From the NCBI RefSeq assembly GCF_002954665.1, contig NZ_MSCM01000001.1:928362-992361 (forward strand): a DNA stretch of 64,000 nucleotides, given 5' to 3'. Source of the stretch: Polaribacter glomeratus. GTDB taxonomy: Bacteria; Bacteroidota; Bacteroidia; Flavobacteriales; Flavobacteriaceae. The position numbers and the translations under genes were made by a program. Of this stretch, positions 37,275 to 46,919 are shown piece by piece. The notes under the pieces were generated by a model. That model did not search any database. It saw nothing but the letters and a program-made list of their open reading frames with translations, and was not told the origin of the DNA. Positions within the stretch are counted from its first letter, which is position 1. Each line of letters starts with the position of its first letter.

Positions 37275-38597
37275 TTATTTGTTCGCGCTATCGAGTATTA
37301 TCGCCTCTTTTCTACTTTTTATGTCTAATTTTTCGTAAATATTCTTCACATGAAATTTTACAGTGTTTACAGAAATATTTAATGTGTTTGCAATTATTTT
37401 GTTAGAATTTGCTAACGTTATTAATTCAAAAATTTCTCTTTCTCTTATACTTAAAGTTTCTAAAACATCTTTTTGTGTTTCATCTTTAGTATCTAAAATT
37501 ATTCGCTCAATTTCTTTAGAGTATTCAATTATTTCAATTTTCATTGTGTAATTAGAAGCGCGTAAAGTTTTCTCTCTGTATAGAACTGCAACTGATAAAA
37601 CTATAATTTGTATAAAGCCACCAATTTTTAAACCTATTGCATTTGTTTCAAACAAGCTATAACCTAATTTTTTTAATACAAAAAAATCAATGCCAGAAAA
37701 TAATATAGTTACATAAGCAAATACAAATATTTTATTATAAACACTATTTTTAAAAAGTAAAACTCCTACAAACCAATAAATAGAACTTATCAAAAAAACT
37801 AAAATATTTATAACAATAAAAATGGAGTGATTTTTAGATAGCAAATAAATTAAAATCATTAATATAATAAGAAAGCCTAAACTGTAGGTGTACCTCTTTA
37901 GTTTAGGGAAATAATTATCAACAACTAAAAAATTCTGAATAAATTTTGACGAAAAGAAAGCAACAAATACATAATTTAATAAAATGGTAATATCTATAAT
38001 GTTTTGAGATGCTTTGAAAAAGGCCCAAATACCATCAACTAAGCTAAATGATAATACTAAGCTCGAAAGAAGTAAAGCATAATAAAGATAGGTGTTATCT
38101 TTAAAAAAATAATAGTAGTAAAAACAATAAATAATAACCAAAAAAGCAAAACCGTAATAAAAACCATTTAGCAAGAGTTGAATTTTCTCTTTATAATTAG
38201 ATTCAGATTCTGCTGCTAATTCAAAAGGATAATAGGAAGTATAATCTGAATTAACCCTGATGTAAACTGGTGCATTTCTGTTAAATTTAAAAGCTACATA
38301 TCTCTCTCCTGGAATCTTTAAAATCTCTTTAAAATCTTGATAAGCATTTGCGTTTTTAATTCTATTTGAACTAATTCTAAAAATGTACTCTAAATTTGAG
38401 TTATCATTTGGAATTTTAAACCAAAAAGTTACCTTGGTTTCCTTATCTAAAATTGTATTATTTACTTTTTTAAAATTGGCTTCTGCAATATTTTTTACAG
38501 AATAGGCATTACCTACATCTTTAAAATAATAAACATCATTTTGTGAAAACAAAATTGAACTAAAAAATAATAGTAAAATGAGAATATTAGGCTTCAT
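37275..38597 (-). CDS. membrane-bound LuxR-type regulator with 7TMR-DISM sensor
   Basis: 440 residues. A signal peptide (cleaved near LFSQ) precedes an extracytoplasmic beta domain of 7TMR-DISM type (about 20-135), then seven predicted membrane helices (about 140-345). A short coiled-coil linker leads to a C-terminal LuxR/GerE helix-turn-helix (LSIREREIFELITLANSNKIIANTLNISVNTVKFHVKNIYEKL, about 378-430). It has no kinase or receiver domain, so it would act as a one-component sensor that regulates from the membrane, possibly after proteolysis. Its start overlaps the end of the DUF2834 gene by 11 bases, so the two are one transcript. Ligand and targets are unknown. Confidence 0.85.
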   Translation of the reverse strand: MKPNILILLLFFSSILFSQNDVYYFKDVGNAYSVKNIAEANFKKVNNTILDKETKVTFWFKIPNDNSNLEYIFRISSNRIKNANAYQDFKEILKIPGERYVAFKFNRNAPVYIRVNSDYTSYYPFELAAESESNYKEKIQLLLNGFYYGFAFLVIIYCFYYYYFFKDNTYLYYALLLSSLVLSFSLVDGIWAFFKASQNIIDITILLNYVFVAFFSSKFIQNFLVVDNYFPKLKRYTYSLGFLIILMILIYLLSKNHSIFIVINILVFLISSIYWFVGVLLFKNSVYNKIFVFAYVTILFSGIDFFVLKKLGYSLFETNAIGLKIGGFIQIIVLSVAVLYREKTLRASNYTMKIEIIEYSKEIERIILDTKDETQKDVLETLSIREREIFELITLANSNKIIANTLNISVNTVKFHVKNIYEKLDIKSRKEAIILDSANK

Positions 38598-38922
38598 TAA
38601 TGCGCTTTTCTAATGCAACTTCTCTCATGTATAAGAATAGTGGAAACGTAAATGCAATCGCAATTAAAAATGTAAAAGGAATTAAAACCCACCAATATTT
38701 AATTTTTAAACGTAAAGATTCAGGAATCATAAAAGCAAAAAAGGTAAGTACAACTACTGTTAAATCTGCACCAAAAGATTTGCCTGCAAAGTTTAATTGA
38801 GCATCCTTCATAAAATTTGTAAACGTTGGATCTTCTACAGTTTGAAACCATTGAATATTATAATACCAAGTGTAACAGATTCCTAAAATTGATAGTAAAA
38901 TGTATGCGTGTTTTAGTTTCAT
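38587..38922 (-). CDS. DUF2834 family membrane protein
   Basis: 111 residues with three to four predicted membrane helices (HAYILLSILGICYTWYYN, ADLTVVVLTFFAFMIPES, YWWVLIPFTFLIAIAFTFPLFLYM). The spacing of the helices and the conserved Tyr/Trp/Asp pattern match DUF2834, a family of small membrane proteins of unknown function. It is upstream of and overlaps the membrane LuxR-type regulator, so the pair may form one sensory unit. It lies 29 bases after the racemase gene and may be part of the same transcript. Confidence 0.75.
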   Translation of the reverse strand: MKLKHAYILLSILGICYTWYYNIQWFQTVEDPTFTNFMKDAQLNFAGKSFGADLTVVVLTFFAFMIPESLRLKIKYWWVLIPFTFLIAIAFTFPLFLYMREVALEKRINEA

Positions 38923-38951
38923 AATTAGTTATTTAATATTTTATTCAGTTT

Positions 38952-39653
38952 CTATGTGTTCTTATTATTTATTGAAAATTCATACGCAGAAGTTGCATGA
39001 ATTTTAGTAGTATCGAAAACAGGTACAGAAACATCTTTTTGTTCAATAAGCAAAGGGATTTCAGTACATCCTAAAATAATACCTTCTGCTCCATTACTAA
39101 TTAATCTATCAATTATTGTTAAATATTTTTCTTTAGAGGGTGGATTAATTTTTCCGACAGATAATTCATCGTAAATTACAGAATGAATTACGTCTCTTTC
39201 TTCTAATTCAGGAATAATAGTCTCAATACCAAATGAAGTTAAAATAACTTTAAAAAAATCCTTTTCCATTGTATATTTAGTACCTATCAATGCAACTTTA
39301 GTTAATTTCTTTTCAATTATTTTTTTTGAAGTTGCTTCTGCAATATGTATAACAGGAATATTTACTGCTCTTCTGACTGAATCTATGCACAAGTGCATTG
39401 TGTTTGCACAAATTAAAATACAATCTGCACCAGCAGCTTCTAAATTTTCACCAGCTTTAAACATCATTTCATTTAACAAATCCCATCTACTTTCTTTTTG
39501 TAATTTAGCAATGTCACCAAAATCAAAAGAGTTGATAATCACTTCAGCTGAATGTGGTTTCCCAAAATTTGTAGCATTTAATTGGTTTAATATTCGATAA
39601 TATAAAATGGTAGATTCTGGCGTTATACCTCCTATTAATCCTATTTTTTTCAT
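38952..39653 (-). CDS. aspartate/glutamate racemase family protein
   Basis: 233 residues. MKKIGLIGGITPESTILYYR at the N-terminus and the two catalytic cysteines Cys82 (ICANTMHLC) and Cys196 (LGCTEIPLLI) mark a PLP-independent Asp/Glu racemase. The family interconverts L- and D-amino acids by a two-base thiol mechanism. The substrate, most likely aspartate, is inferred from resemblance to YgeA/RacX-type members and not MurI. It precedes the DUF2834 gene on the same strand by 29 bases. Confidence 0.88.
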   Translation of the reverse strand: MKKIGLIGGITPESTILYYRILNQLNATNFGKPHSAEVIINSFDFGDIAKLQKESRWDLLNEMMFKAGENLEAAGADCILICANTMHLCIDSVRRAVNIPVIHIAEATSKKIIEKKLTKVALIGTKYTMEKDFFKVILTSFGIETIIPELEERDVIHSVIYDELSVGKINPPSKEKYLTIIDRLISNGAEGIILGCTEIPLLIEQKDVSVPVFDTTKIHATSAYEFSINNKNT

Positions 39654-39687
39654 CTATTCAATTATATTATTAAAACAAAAACTTTAT

Positions 39688-42432
39688 TTAAAACAACTTC
39701 GTTTGATTCTCATCATCAATCTTCTTCTGTTCGGCTTTCTTTCTTGCTATTGATTTTTGCAACGCTATTTTTGCTTTTTCATCCGCAGAAAGTTCTTCTA
39801 AAACAGGTTTTTTAGTTTCAGGAATTTCGACATACAATTTATCTTCAATAACTTCCTCATCAACAACTTCTACTTCCTCTACTTTTTCTTCTTCTGGTTC
39901 TTCAAAAGGCAACGATTCTAATAAACTTACTAGTTTTATTTTCTCTGTAGAAAACTGGTTTCCGAGTGCTTTTATTCCTTTTACAGCAATAAAGTCCTCT
40001 AAATTAACGATTTCATTTTCTATATTTCTTTTAGAAAACTGCACTTCTGCAATTGGTCTGTAATCTGTAGCAATAATTTCTAAATGCGATTTTGCATGTT
40101 CCGAAATAAAAATTTCTTCCTTATCTGTAGTTTCAATTAAAAAGCGTTTTATATAGTAGCGCTCTTTTTCTCCATCAAAATAAATGGCAGAAATTGGTTT
40201 ATTTGGTTTCCATTTTTCTAAAACAATCATATCATCTTCAAAATGCATTGCCAAATCTGGTTTTACCGCTTTTATTTTTCCGCTTTGTGTTATAATTAAT
40301 AATTTATCTTCTGCTTTAAATTCGCCCAGCAACTCACCTCTTTCATCCACATTTAAACGCTGAACCGTATCATCGAACCAAATTTTTCTTGGTTTTAGCG
40401 TAGAAACTCCTTCAGATTTAAAATCGACACTTCTAACGTTGTATTTTGTAATTCTATTTCCACGAACCGCTCTACCTTTTACAGCTAAATCAGCAAAATC
40501 AATATCCCATTTCAGTTTTTTAACACTGCCCACAGAACGTAAATTAATAGTAACAACTTCTGCTTCACCATTATAATTTGCAGAAAAATAATGAACTAAA
40601 GAACCTTTACTTCCATTGGTTAAATCGTATTCTTTATCACGCGTAACAGAAGTAACATTAAATCGTTTCATGTAACTTGCTCCTTTTGCGCCATCGCGAT
40701 ACATAAAATTATAAACAGTGCGTCGGTCTTTCTTTTTAAAGACGGCAACATGAATAATATCTTTACCTACAAACGTTTTAGAATCAATTTTTGAAACTGA
40801 CATTACACCATCTTTTCTAAAAATGATAATATCATCAATATCAGAACAATCTGTTACAAATTCATCTTTTTTAAGTGATGTTCCAATAAAACCCTCTTCT
40901 CTATTTACATACAATTTGGCGTTATTCATTGCTACTTTAGAGGCAACAATGTCATCAAAAATTCTAATTTCGGTTTGGCGCTCTTTTCCTTTTCCGTATT
41001 TCTCTTTTAAATTCTTAAAATAATCAATTGCAAAAACAATTAAATTTGCCAAATGATGCTTTACACCCGCAATTTTATCTTCTAAACTTTCTATATGTTG
41101 TTTTGCTTTATCAATATCAAATTTTGATATTTTCTTAATTCTTATTTCTGTTAAACGAACAATATCTTCTTCTGTAATTGGTCTTTTTAAATGCTTGATA
41201 TGCGGTTGCAAACCTTTATCAATAGCAATAATTACGCCTTCCCAAGTTTCTTCTTCTTCTATATCTCGATAAATTCTATTTTCAATAAAAATACGTTCTA
41301 AAGATGCAAAATGCCATTGTTCTTCTAATTCGTGTAACTGAATTTCTAACTCTTTTTTAAGCAATTCAACTGTTAAATCTGTTGAATGTTTTAACATTTC
41401 AGAAACTCCGATAAAAACCGGTTTGTTATTTTCTATGGTGCACGATAATGGTGAAATTGAATTTTCACAACTCGTAAATGCATACAAGGCATCAATCGTC
41501 TTATCAGGAGAAACATTTGGTGGCAAATGCACTAAAATTTCTACTTCTGCTGCAGTATTATCTTCAATCTTTTTTATCTTGATTTTCCCTTTTTCATTAG
41601 CTTTTATAATACTATCAATCAAAGAAGTGGTTGTTGTGCCAAACGGAATTTCATAAATAACTAAGGTCTTTTTATCGAGTTGAGAAATTTTAGCACGAAC
41701 TCTAACTTTTCCGCCTCGTTTACCGTCATTATAATTGGTAAAATCGGCAATTCCGCCTGTGATAAAATCAGGTACAATTTTAAAACTCTTTCCTTTTAAA
41801 TATTTAATTGAAGCATCAATTAATTCAATAAAGTTATGCGGTAAAATTTTTGTTGACAAACCAACAGCAATTCCTTCTGCACCTTGCGCTAATAAAAGCG
41901 GGAACTTTACAGGTAAATCAATCGGTTCTTTTCTTCTACCATCGTAAGACGATTTCCACTCTGTTGTCTTCGGATTAAAAACAACTTCTAATGCAAATTT
42001 TGATAAACGCGCTTCTATATAACGAGAAGCAGCTGCGCGATCTCCTGTTAAAATATTACCCCAATTTCCTTGCATATCAATCAGCAATTCTTTCTGACCA
42101 ATTTGCACCATGGCATCTGCAATAGAAGCATCTCCATGCGGATGATATTGCATGGTGTGACCAACAATATTCGCTACTTTATTGTAACGACCATCGTCTA
42201 AATCCTTCATAGAATGCATAATTCTACGCTGCACTGGTTTTAATCCGTCTTCTAAAGAAGGTACGGCTCTTTCTAAAATTACATACGAAGCATATTCTAA
42301 AAACCACTCTTTGTACATTCCTGTAACCTTGGTAATGGTTTCCTCAACAACATCACCCTGGTCACTTACGCCATCCGTTTGATCTACTTTTTTTTGTAAT
42401 TCTTCTTCGTTTTCGTTTATTTCTTCACTCAT
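39688..42432 (-). CDS. parC: DNA topoisomerase IV subunit A
   Basis: 914 residues. This type IIA topoisomerase A subunit cleaves and rejoins DNA to decatenate chromosomes. The active-site Tyr138 lies in GDRAAASRYIEARL, and the winged-helix motif HPHGDASIADAMVQ is at 97-110. The C-terminal domain is a divergent beta-pinwheel followed by an acidic, Glu/Lys-rich tail (about 830-914). The canonical GyrA box was not seen, which favours topoisomerase IV over gyrase, as does the parE gene 1 kb upstream on the same strand. At the main quinolone position (Ser80 of E. coli ParC) the residue is Ala102. Confidence 0.92.
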   Translation of the reverse strand: MSEEINENEEELQKKVDQTDGVSDQGDVVEETITKVTGMYKEWFLEYASYVILERAVPSLEDGLKPVQRRIMHSMKDLDDGRYNKVANIVGHTMQYHPHGDASIADAMVQIGQKELLIDMQGNWGNILTGDRAAASRYIEARLSKFALEVVFNPKTTEWKSSYDGRRKEPIDLPVKFPLLLAQGAEGIAVGLSTKILPHNFIELIDASIKYLKGKSFKIVPDFITGGIADFTNYNDGKRGGKVRVRAKISQLDKKTLVIYEIPFGTTTTSLIDSIIKANEKGKIKIKKIEDNTAAEVEILVHLPPNVSPDKTIDALYAFTSCENSISPLSCTIENNKPVFIGVSEMLKHSTDLTVELLKKELEIQLHELEEQWHFASLERIFIENRIYRDIEEEETWEGVIIAIDKGLQPHIKHLKRPITEEDIVRLTEIRIKKISKFDIDKAKQHIESLEDKIAGVKHHLANLIVFAIDYFKNLKEKYGKGKERQTEIRIFDDIVASKVAMNNAKLYVNREEGFIGTSLKKDEFVTDCSDIDDIIIFRKDGVMSVSKIDSKTFVGKDIIHVAVFKKKDRRTVYNFMYRDGAKGASYMKRFNVTSVTRDKEYDLTNGSKGSLVHYFSANYNGEAEVVTINLRSVGSVKKLKWDIDFADLAVKGRAVRGNRITKYNVRSVDFKSEGVSTLKPRKIWFDDTVQRLNVDERGELLGEFKAEDKLLIITQSGKIKAVKPDLAMHFEDDMIVLEKWKPNKPISAIYFDGEKERYYIKRFLIETTDKEEIFISEHAKSHLEIIATDYRPIAEVQFSKRNIENEIVNLEDFIAVKGIKALGNQFSTEKIKLVSLLESLPFEEPEEEKVEEVEVVDEEVIEDKLYVEIPETKKPVLEELSADEKAKIALQKSIARKKAEQKKIDDENQTKLF

Positions 42433-42482
42433 TCTTTATAAACGTTAATTGTGTAATCGTTTAATTGTGTATTCTTTTATTT

Positions 42483-42570
42483 GGGCGTTCCCTAAAAAGG
42501 TCGGGCTTTACGTTGCAATCTTTTTTATGAAAAATAAAAAAGGATTTCCTCTTCAATCCCTAACGCGGGC
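42483..42570 (-). repeat. dispersed intergenic repeat, flavobacterial type 1
   Basis: On the reverse strand it runs gcccgcgttagggattgaag ... aaagcccgacctttttaggg ... aacgccc. Its higher G+C than the surroundings and non-coding position between parC and the ORF6N gene fit a dispersed repeat. I recall similar units in many Flavobacteriia; copy number cannot be judged from one window. Confidence 0.45.
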
Positions 42571-42628
42571 ATACTTGCTAACTATTTACTTTCATTATTT
42601 TTGTATCCAATTTTATTTCTTTCCGCTT

Positions 42629-42706
42629 GTCGTTGCGAAGAAAGTTTTTCACTTTCTGCGGCAATCTTTATTTACACATAAGATTGCTTCGTACCTCGCA
42701 ATGACC
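42629..42706 (-). repeat. dispersed inverted-repeat element (REP/MITE-like) type 2
   Basis: The outer arms are gtcgttgcgaag (42629-42640) and cctcgcaatgacc (42694-42706), near-complementary. The inner stems are gaaag/ctttc and gcaatctt/aagattgc. On the reverse strand it reads ggtcattgcgaggtacgaag. It supplies the last ten codons and stop of the ORF6N gene (SLRGTKQSYV). Confidence 0.7.
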
Positions 42707-43169
42707 TAAATACCAATTCTATATTTTTATCGTGATTGTTTAGCTTTTTCTTAATTTCTTCAACTTCTAATCGCAAGTTTAAATTATCACTTAATAAATC
42801 TCTCATTTTAGTAAATATTCTTATAATTCTAATATTTACTACAATTGCGCTATCACTATTTAAAACACTAGACAACATGGCAACACCTTGTTCTGAAAAA
42901 GCCATTGGAAGGTATTTTGAGTGTTCACCTCTTTTTAAGGTGCCAAATTGACTCCTTAAAGATTCGTATTCTTCTTTAGATAATTCAAACATAAAATCTT
43001 CCGGGAATCTTTCAATATTTCTTCGAACTTGCCTTTTTAATAATTTAGTTTCCACTTGATACAACTCAGCTAAATGGCTATCTAACATTACTTTTTGATT
43101 GCGAATCAAATAGATTTTGTTAGTAATAATTTCATCAGGAATTAGTGAATTTTCTTCTTTCTTTTTCAT
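42672..43169 (-). CDS. ORF6N domain protein with repeat-derived C-terminus
   Basis: 165 residues from the ATG chosen here (MKKKEENSLIPDEI). A longer frame to 43247 adds 26 residues without family likeness. The ORF6N domain (about 10-95: NKIYLIRNQKVMLDSHLAELYQVETKLLKRQVRRNIERFPEDFMFEL, then FGTLKRGEHSKYLPMAFSEQGVAMLSSVL) is a phage-type DNA-binding domain often carried by mobile elements. A coiled coil follows. The last ten residues, SLRGTKQSYV, are encoded by a dispersed repeat and not by the original gene. It sits between parE and parC on the same strand, an accessory insertion in a housekeeping pair. Confidence 0.85.
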   Translation of the reverse strand: MKKKEENSLIPDEIITNKIYLIRNQKVMLDSHLAELYQVETKLLKRQVRRNIERFPEDFMFELSKEEYESLRSQFGTLKRGEHSKYLPMAFSEQGVAMLSSVLNSDSAIVVNIRIIRIFTKMRDLLSDNLNLRLEVEEIKKKLNNHDKNIELVFRSLRGTKQSYV

Positions 43170-43288
43170 TTTTTTTATATTGAGGTCGCCAATTGCAACC
43201 TCATATATTATACTTTTAAATTGGAGGAGCCAAATTACTACCTCCAATTTTTATTTTTTCTTACTTAAACTCGCATTAATTCATATTG

Positions 43289-43440
43289 TTTGGCTAAAGC
43301 CATTATCCTTTTTATTTAAGAAACGCAGGTTAAAGCTTGTGAAAATTGAAAATCATAATTAACTATTTTTACTCTTTTTAAATTGCCTATGGATTTATTC
43401 ATAGGTATTTCATTATATCAACACTAAGGCTTTAGCCAAA
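43289..43440. repeat. MITE-like element bounded by 13-bp inverted repeats
   Basis: TTTGGCTAAAGCC (43289-43301) and GGCTTTAGCCAAA (43428-43440) are perfect inverted repeats about 150 bases apart, with an internal hairpin cctatg...cataggt near 43386-43407 and no coding frame. Just upstream of the ORF6N gene lie two more inverted repeats: gaggt...acctc at 43181-43201 and aaattggagg...cctccaattt at 43218-43250. Together these account for the 43170-43511 gap. Confidence 0.6.
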
Positions 43441-43511
43441 TTTATATAACACCTTAACCCATAATCATATATTAATCAAAACTCATCCGAAGTATAAGAA
43501 GTTTAAAATGT

Positions 43512-45368
43512 TTATAATTCCTCAATTACATCCAACTCAACTACTAAGTTTTTAATGATAAATTTCTGCCTGTCTGGCGTATTTTTCCCCATATAAAATT
43601 CTAACATTTGTTCAATAGACATTTCTTTATCTAACATTACGGGATCTAAACGAATATCATCACCAATAAAATGCACGAATTCGTTTGGCGAAATTTCCCC
43701 CAAACCTTTAAATCGAGTTATTTCTGCTTTTCCTCTAAGCTTTTCAACTGCGGCTCTTCGTTCCTCTTCTGAATAACAATAAATAGTTTCTTTTTTATCA
43801 CGAACTCTAAATAATGGCGTGTCTAAAATATATAAATGTCCGTCTTTAATCAATTCTGGAAAAAACTGTAAAAAGAACGTAATTAATAACAACCGAATAT
43901 GCATTCCGTCAACATCGGCATCCGTAGCAATTACAATATTATTATAGCGCAATTCGTCTAAACCATCTTCTATATTTAAAGCTGCCTGTAATAAATTAAA
44001 TTCCTCATTTTCGTACACAATTTTTTTACTTAATCCGTAAGAATTTAAAGGTTTTCCTTTTAAGCTAAAAACGGCTTGTGTGTTTACATTTCTAGATTTT
44101 GTAATAGAACCAGAAGCAGAATCTCCCTCGGTAATAAACAAGGTGCTTTCTAAGTAATTTTCATGTTTAATATCACCTAAATGAACTCTACAATCTCGTA
44201 ATTTCTTATTGTGTAAATTCGCTTTTTTTGCTCTGTCTTTTGCTAGTTTTCTTATGCCAGACAATTCTTTTCGTTCTCTTTCTGCTTGTACAATTTTCTT
44301 TAAAAGGAAATCTGCAACATCACTATTTCTATGTAAAAAGTTATCTAACTTGGTTTTTAGAAAATCACTAATATAGGTTCTAACAGTTGGTAATTTACCG
44401 CCCATTTCTGTGGATCCTAACTTTGTTTTTGTCTGACTTTCAAAAATAGGTTCCATTACTTTGATGGCAATCGCAGAAATAATTGATTTTCTTACATCAG
44501 AAGCTTCAAATGCCTTGCCATAAAAATCACGAATTGTTTTTACAATTACTTCTCTAAATGCTGCTTGATGTGTTCCTCCTTGCGTTGTGTGTTGCCCATT
44601 TACAAACGAATAATATTCTTCTGAATATTGGGTTTTACTGTGCGTTATTGCAACTTCAATATCTTCTCCTTTTAAGTGAATTATTGGGTACAACATATCA
44701 TCTAAATTGTTATTGTCTTCTAATAAATCTTTTAATCCGTTTTCAGAAAAATATTTTTCTCCGTTAAAAATAATGGTCAAACCCGGATTTAAATACACAT
44801 AATACTTCAACATTTTAGAAACATATTCGTTTCTAAATTTATATTTTTTAAAAATTGCTTCATCCGGAATAAAAGAAACTTTAGTTCCTTTTCTACGAGA
44901 CGTTTCTTCTAAAAAATCTTGACTTATTAAATTTCCTTGGCTAAATTCTGCAGATGCAGACTTACCATCTCTGGTTGATTCTACTCTAAAAAAATCGGAT
45001 AATGCATTTACGGCTTTTGTACCAACCCCGTTTAAACCTACCGATTTTTTAAATGCTTTTGAGTCGTATTTACCACCAGTATTCATTTTAGAAACCACGT
45101 CAACTACTTTCCCTAAAGGGATTCCTCTACCAAAATCTCTTACGGTAACTTTACTACCTTGAATAGAAATTTCGATGGTTTTACCAGCGCCCATTACATA
45201 TTCATCAATAGAATTGTCTAAAACTTCTTTTACAAGAATGTAAATTCCGTCATCCGCAGAAGATCCATCACCCAATTTACCAATATACATTCCTGGACGC
45301 ATTCTAATGTGCTCTTTCCAGTCTAATGATCTAATATTATCTTCTGTATATTTTGTTTCTTGAGTCAT
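43512..45368 (-). CDS. parE: DNA topoisomerase IV subunit B
   Basis: 618 residues. The GHKL ATPase motifs are [19 protein letters not shown] and [16 protein letters not shown] transducer domain follows, then the TOPRIM domain with [10 protein letters not shown] and [15 protein letters not shown], and a short C-terminal domain ending [20 protein letters not shown]. The missing insert and the short length point to ParE, not GyrB of proteobacterial type. It pairs with parC encoded 1.1 kb downstream on the same strand; the ORF6N gene and repeats separate them. The ATG start [12 protein letters not shown] fits the family. Confidence 0.93.
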   Translation of the reverse strand: MTQETKYTEDNIRSLDWKEHIRMRPGMYIGKLGDGSSADDGIYILVKEVLDNSIDEYVMGAGKTIEISIQGSKVTVRDFGRGIPLGKVVDVVSKMNTGGKYDSKAFKKSVGLNGVGTKAVNALSDFFRVESTRDGKSASAEFSQGNLISQDFLEETSRRKGTKVSFIPDEAIFKKYKFRNEYVSKMLKYYVYLNPGLTIIFNGEKYFSENGLKDLLEDNNNLDDMLYPIIHLKGEDIEVAITHSKTQYSEEYYSFVNGQHTTQGGTHQAAFREVIVKTIRDFYGKAFEASDVRKSIISAIAIKVMEPIFESQTKTKLGSTEMGGKLPTVRTYISDFLKTKLDNFLHRNSDVADFLLKKIVQAERERKELSGIRKLAKDRAKKANLHNKKLRDCRVHLGDIKHENYLESTLFITEGDSASGSITKSRNVNTQAVFSLKGKPLNSYGLSKKIVYENEEFNLLQAALNIEDGLDELRYNNIVIATDADVDGMHIRLLLITFFLQFFPELIKDGHLYILDTPLFRVRDKKETIYCYSEEERRAAVEKLRGKAEITRFKGLGEISPNEFVHFIGDDIRLDPVMLDKEMSIEQMLEFYMGKNTPDRQKFIIKNLVVELDVIEEL

Positions 45369-45591
45369 AAAAATTGGAACTGTGGTTAGGGTTTAGCCTT
45401 GCTAAATTAAGATTTTACAAGGTAAGATAAAATGCCTTTGTTAATTAGTTATCAACAGGATTTCAACGGTTAAAAATCAGTTTTTTTGATGCAAAAATCA
45501 CAATAAAAAACAATTTGTTATATTTTTAAACAAATCATAATTTATTAAACATTTGTATTACTTTTGAGCCCAGATATAAAATAAAATCAAA

Positions 45592-46839
45592 GTGGATAGA
45601 GTACAACTTTTAGAATTAGCGAACAAATACGGCAGTCCTTTGTATGTTTACGATACAGACAAAATTGAATCTCAATATAATAGATTAACAGATGCTTTTA
45701 GCAGTGTTAAAAGTTTAAAACTTAATTATGCCGTAAAAGCACTTTCGAATATTAATATTTTAAAGTTCTTTAAAAATTTAGGTGCTGGTTTAGATACGGT
45801 TTCTATTCAAGAAGTGCAGTTGGGTTTAACAACAGGCATTGATCCTAAAAAAATAATTTATACACCAAACGGAGTTTCTTTAACCGAAATAGAAGAAGTT
45901 GCGAAATTAGGTGTTCAGATTAATATTGATAATCTTTCTATTTTAGAGTTATTCGGACAAAAACATCCCGAAATTCCGGTTTGTGTGCGTATCAATCCAC
46001 ATATTATGGCAGGTGGGAATTCTAAAATCTCTGTGGGTCATATCGATTCTAAATTCGGAATATCAATACACCAAGTTCCGCACATTAAACGTGTTGTAGA
46101 AAATACAGGCATGAATATTAACGGAATTCACATGCACACAGGTTCTGATATTTTAGATATTGATACTTTTTTACGTGCTACAGAAATTTTGTTTGATGTT
46201 GCTAAACAATTTGAAAACATTGATTTTATTGATTTTGGAAGCGGATTTAAAGTTCCTTATAAAGAAGGAGACATTTCTACGGATATTGAGCAATTAGGTT
46301 TGCAGTTATCAGAAAGATTTAATGAGTTTTGTGTTGAATATGGCAAAGAAATTACGCTAATGTTCGAACCTGGTAAATTTTTAGTCTCTGAAGCGGGTTC
46401 ATTTTTAGCAAAAGTAAATGTTGTAAAACAAACAACTTCTACCGTTTTTGCGCACGTAGATTCTGGCTTTAATCACTTGGTTAGACCTATGATGTACGAT
46501 TCTTATCATCATATTACAAATATTTCAAACCCCACAGGAAGAGATAGATATTATTCTGTTGTCGGTTATATTTGTGAAACAGATACTTTTGCATCCAACA
46601 GAAGAATTGCAGAAATTTCTGAAGAAGATGTTTTGTGTTTTCACAATGCTGGAGCGTATTGTTTTTCGATGGCATCTAACTATAATTCTCGTTATTTACC
46701 TGCGGAAGTAATGTTTCATGACGGAAAAGATTATTTAATTAGAAAAAGACAAACCATTCAAGATATTTTACACAATCAAGAAAATATTGATTTTTCTGCT
46801 AAGAAAAAAGCAACAAAAAAAGAAGCTGTACAAGCTTAA
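45592..46839 (+). CDS. lysA: diaminopimelate decarboxylase
   Basis: 415 residues from a GTG start (MDRVQLLELANKYGSPLYVYD). This PLP enzyme makes L-lysine from meso-diaminopimelate. The PLP lysine is Lys49 in NYAVKALSN. Other marks are HMHTGSDI, FIDFGSGFKVPY, MFEPGKFLVSEAG and the dimer-contributed CETDTF and AGAYCFSMASNYNSR. It is of the shorter flavobacterial type. A perfect -7 element TACTTTTG (45559-45566) lies 25 bases before the start, though no correctly spaced TTG was found. The C-terminal tail AKKKATKKEAVQA is basic and probably disordered. Confidence 0.94.
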   Translation: MDRVQLLELANKYGSPLYVYDTDKIESQYNRLTDAFSSVKSLKLNYAVKALSNINILKFFKNLGAGLDTVSIQEVQLGLTTGIDPKKIIYTPNGVSLTEIEEVAKLGVQINIDNLSILELFGQKHPEIPVCVRINPHIMAGGNSKISVGHIDSKFGISIHQVPHIKRVVENTGMNINGIHMHTGSDILDIDTFLRATEILFDVAKQFENIDFIDFGSGFKVPYKEGDISTDIEQLGLQLSERFNEFCVEYGKEITLMFEPGKFLVSEAGSFLAKVNVVKQTTSTVFAHVDSGFNHLVRPMMYDSYHHITNISNPTGRDRYYSVVGYICETDTFASNRRIAEISEEDVLCFHNAGAYCFSMASNYNSRYLPAEVMFHDGKDYLIRKRQTIQDILHNQENIDFSAKKKATKKEAVQA

Positions 46840-46860
46840 AAAATTATAAATTAAATAAGT

Positions 46861-46908
46861 AGCCACGAATTCTCAAATATTTATATTTGTAAATTCGTGG
46901 CTTTTTAA
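46861..46908 (+). terminator. intrinsic terminator of lysA
   Basis: An 11-bp stem agccacgaatt/aattcgtggct, with an inner caaatat/atatttg stem and T-run, follows lysA and precedes the FAH-family gene by 12 bases. Confidence 0.85.
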
Positions 46909-46919
46909 AATAATAAATA

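Noticed and set aside
42449..42709. An 86-codon frame on the plus strand between parC and the ORF6N gene
   Set aside because: It runs through two dispersed repeats, and its translation is a mix of repeat-derived peptides with no family likeness.
46882..46889. A perfect TATATTTG -7 element before the FAH-family gene
   Set aside because: It falls in the loop of the lysA terminator hairpin and has no TTG at suitable distance, so it was not called as a promoter.
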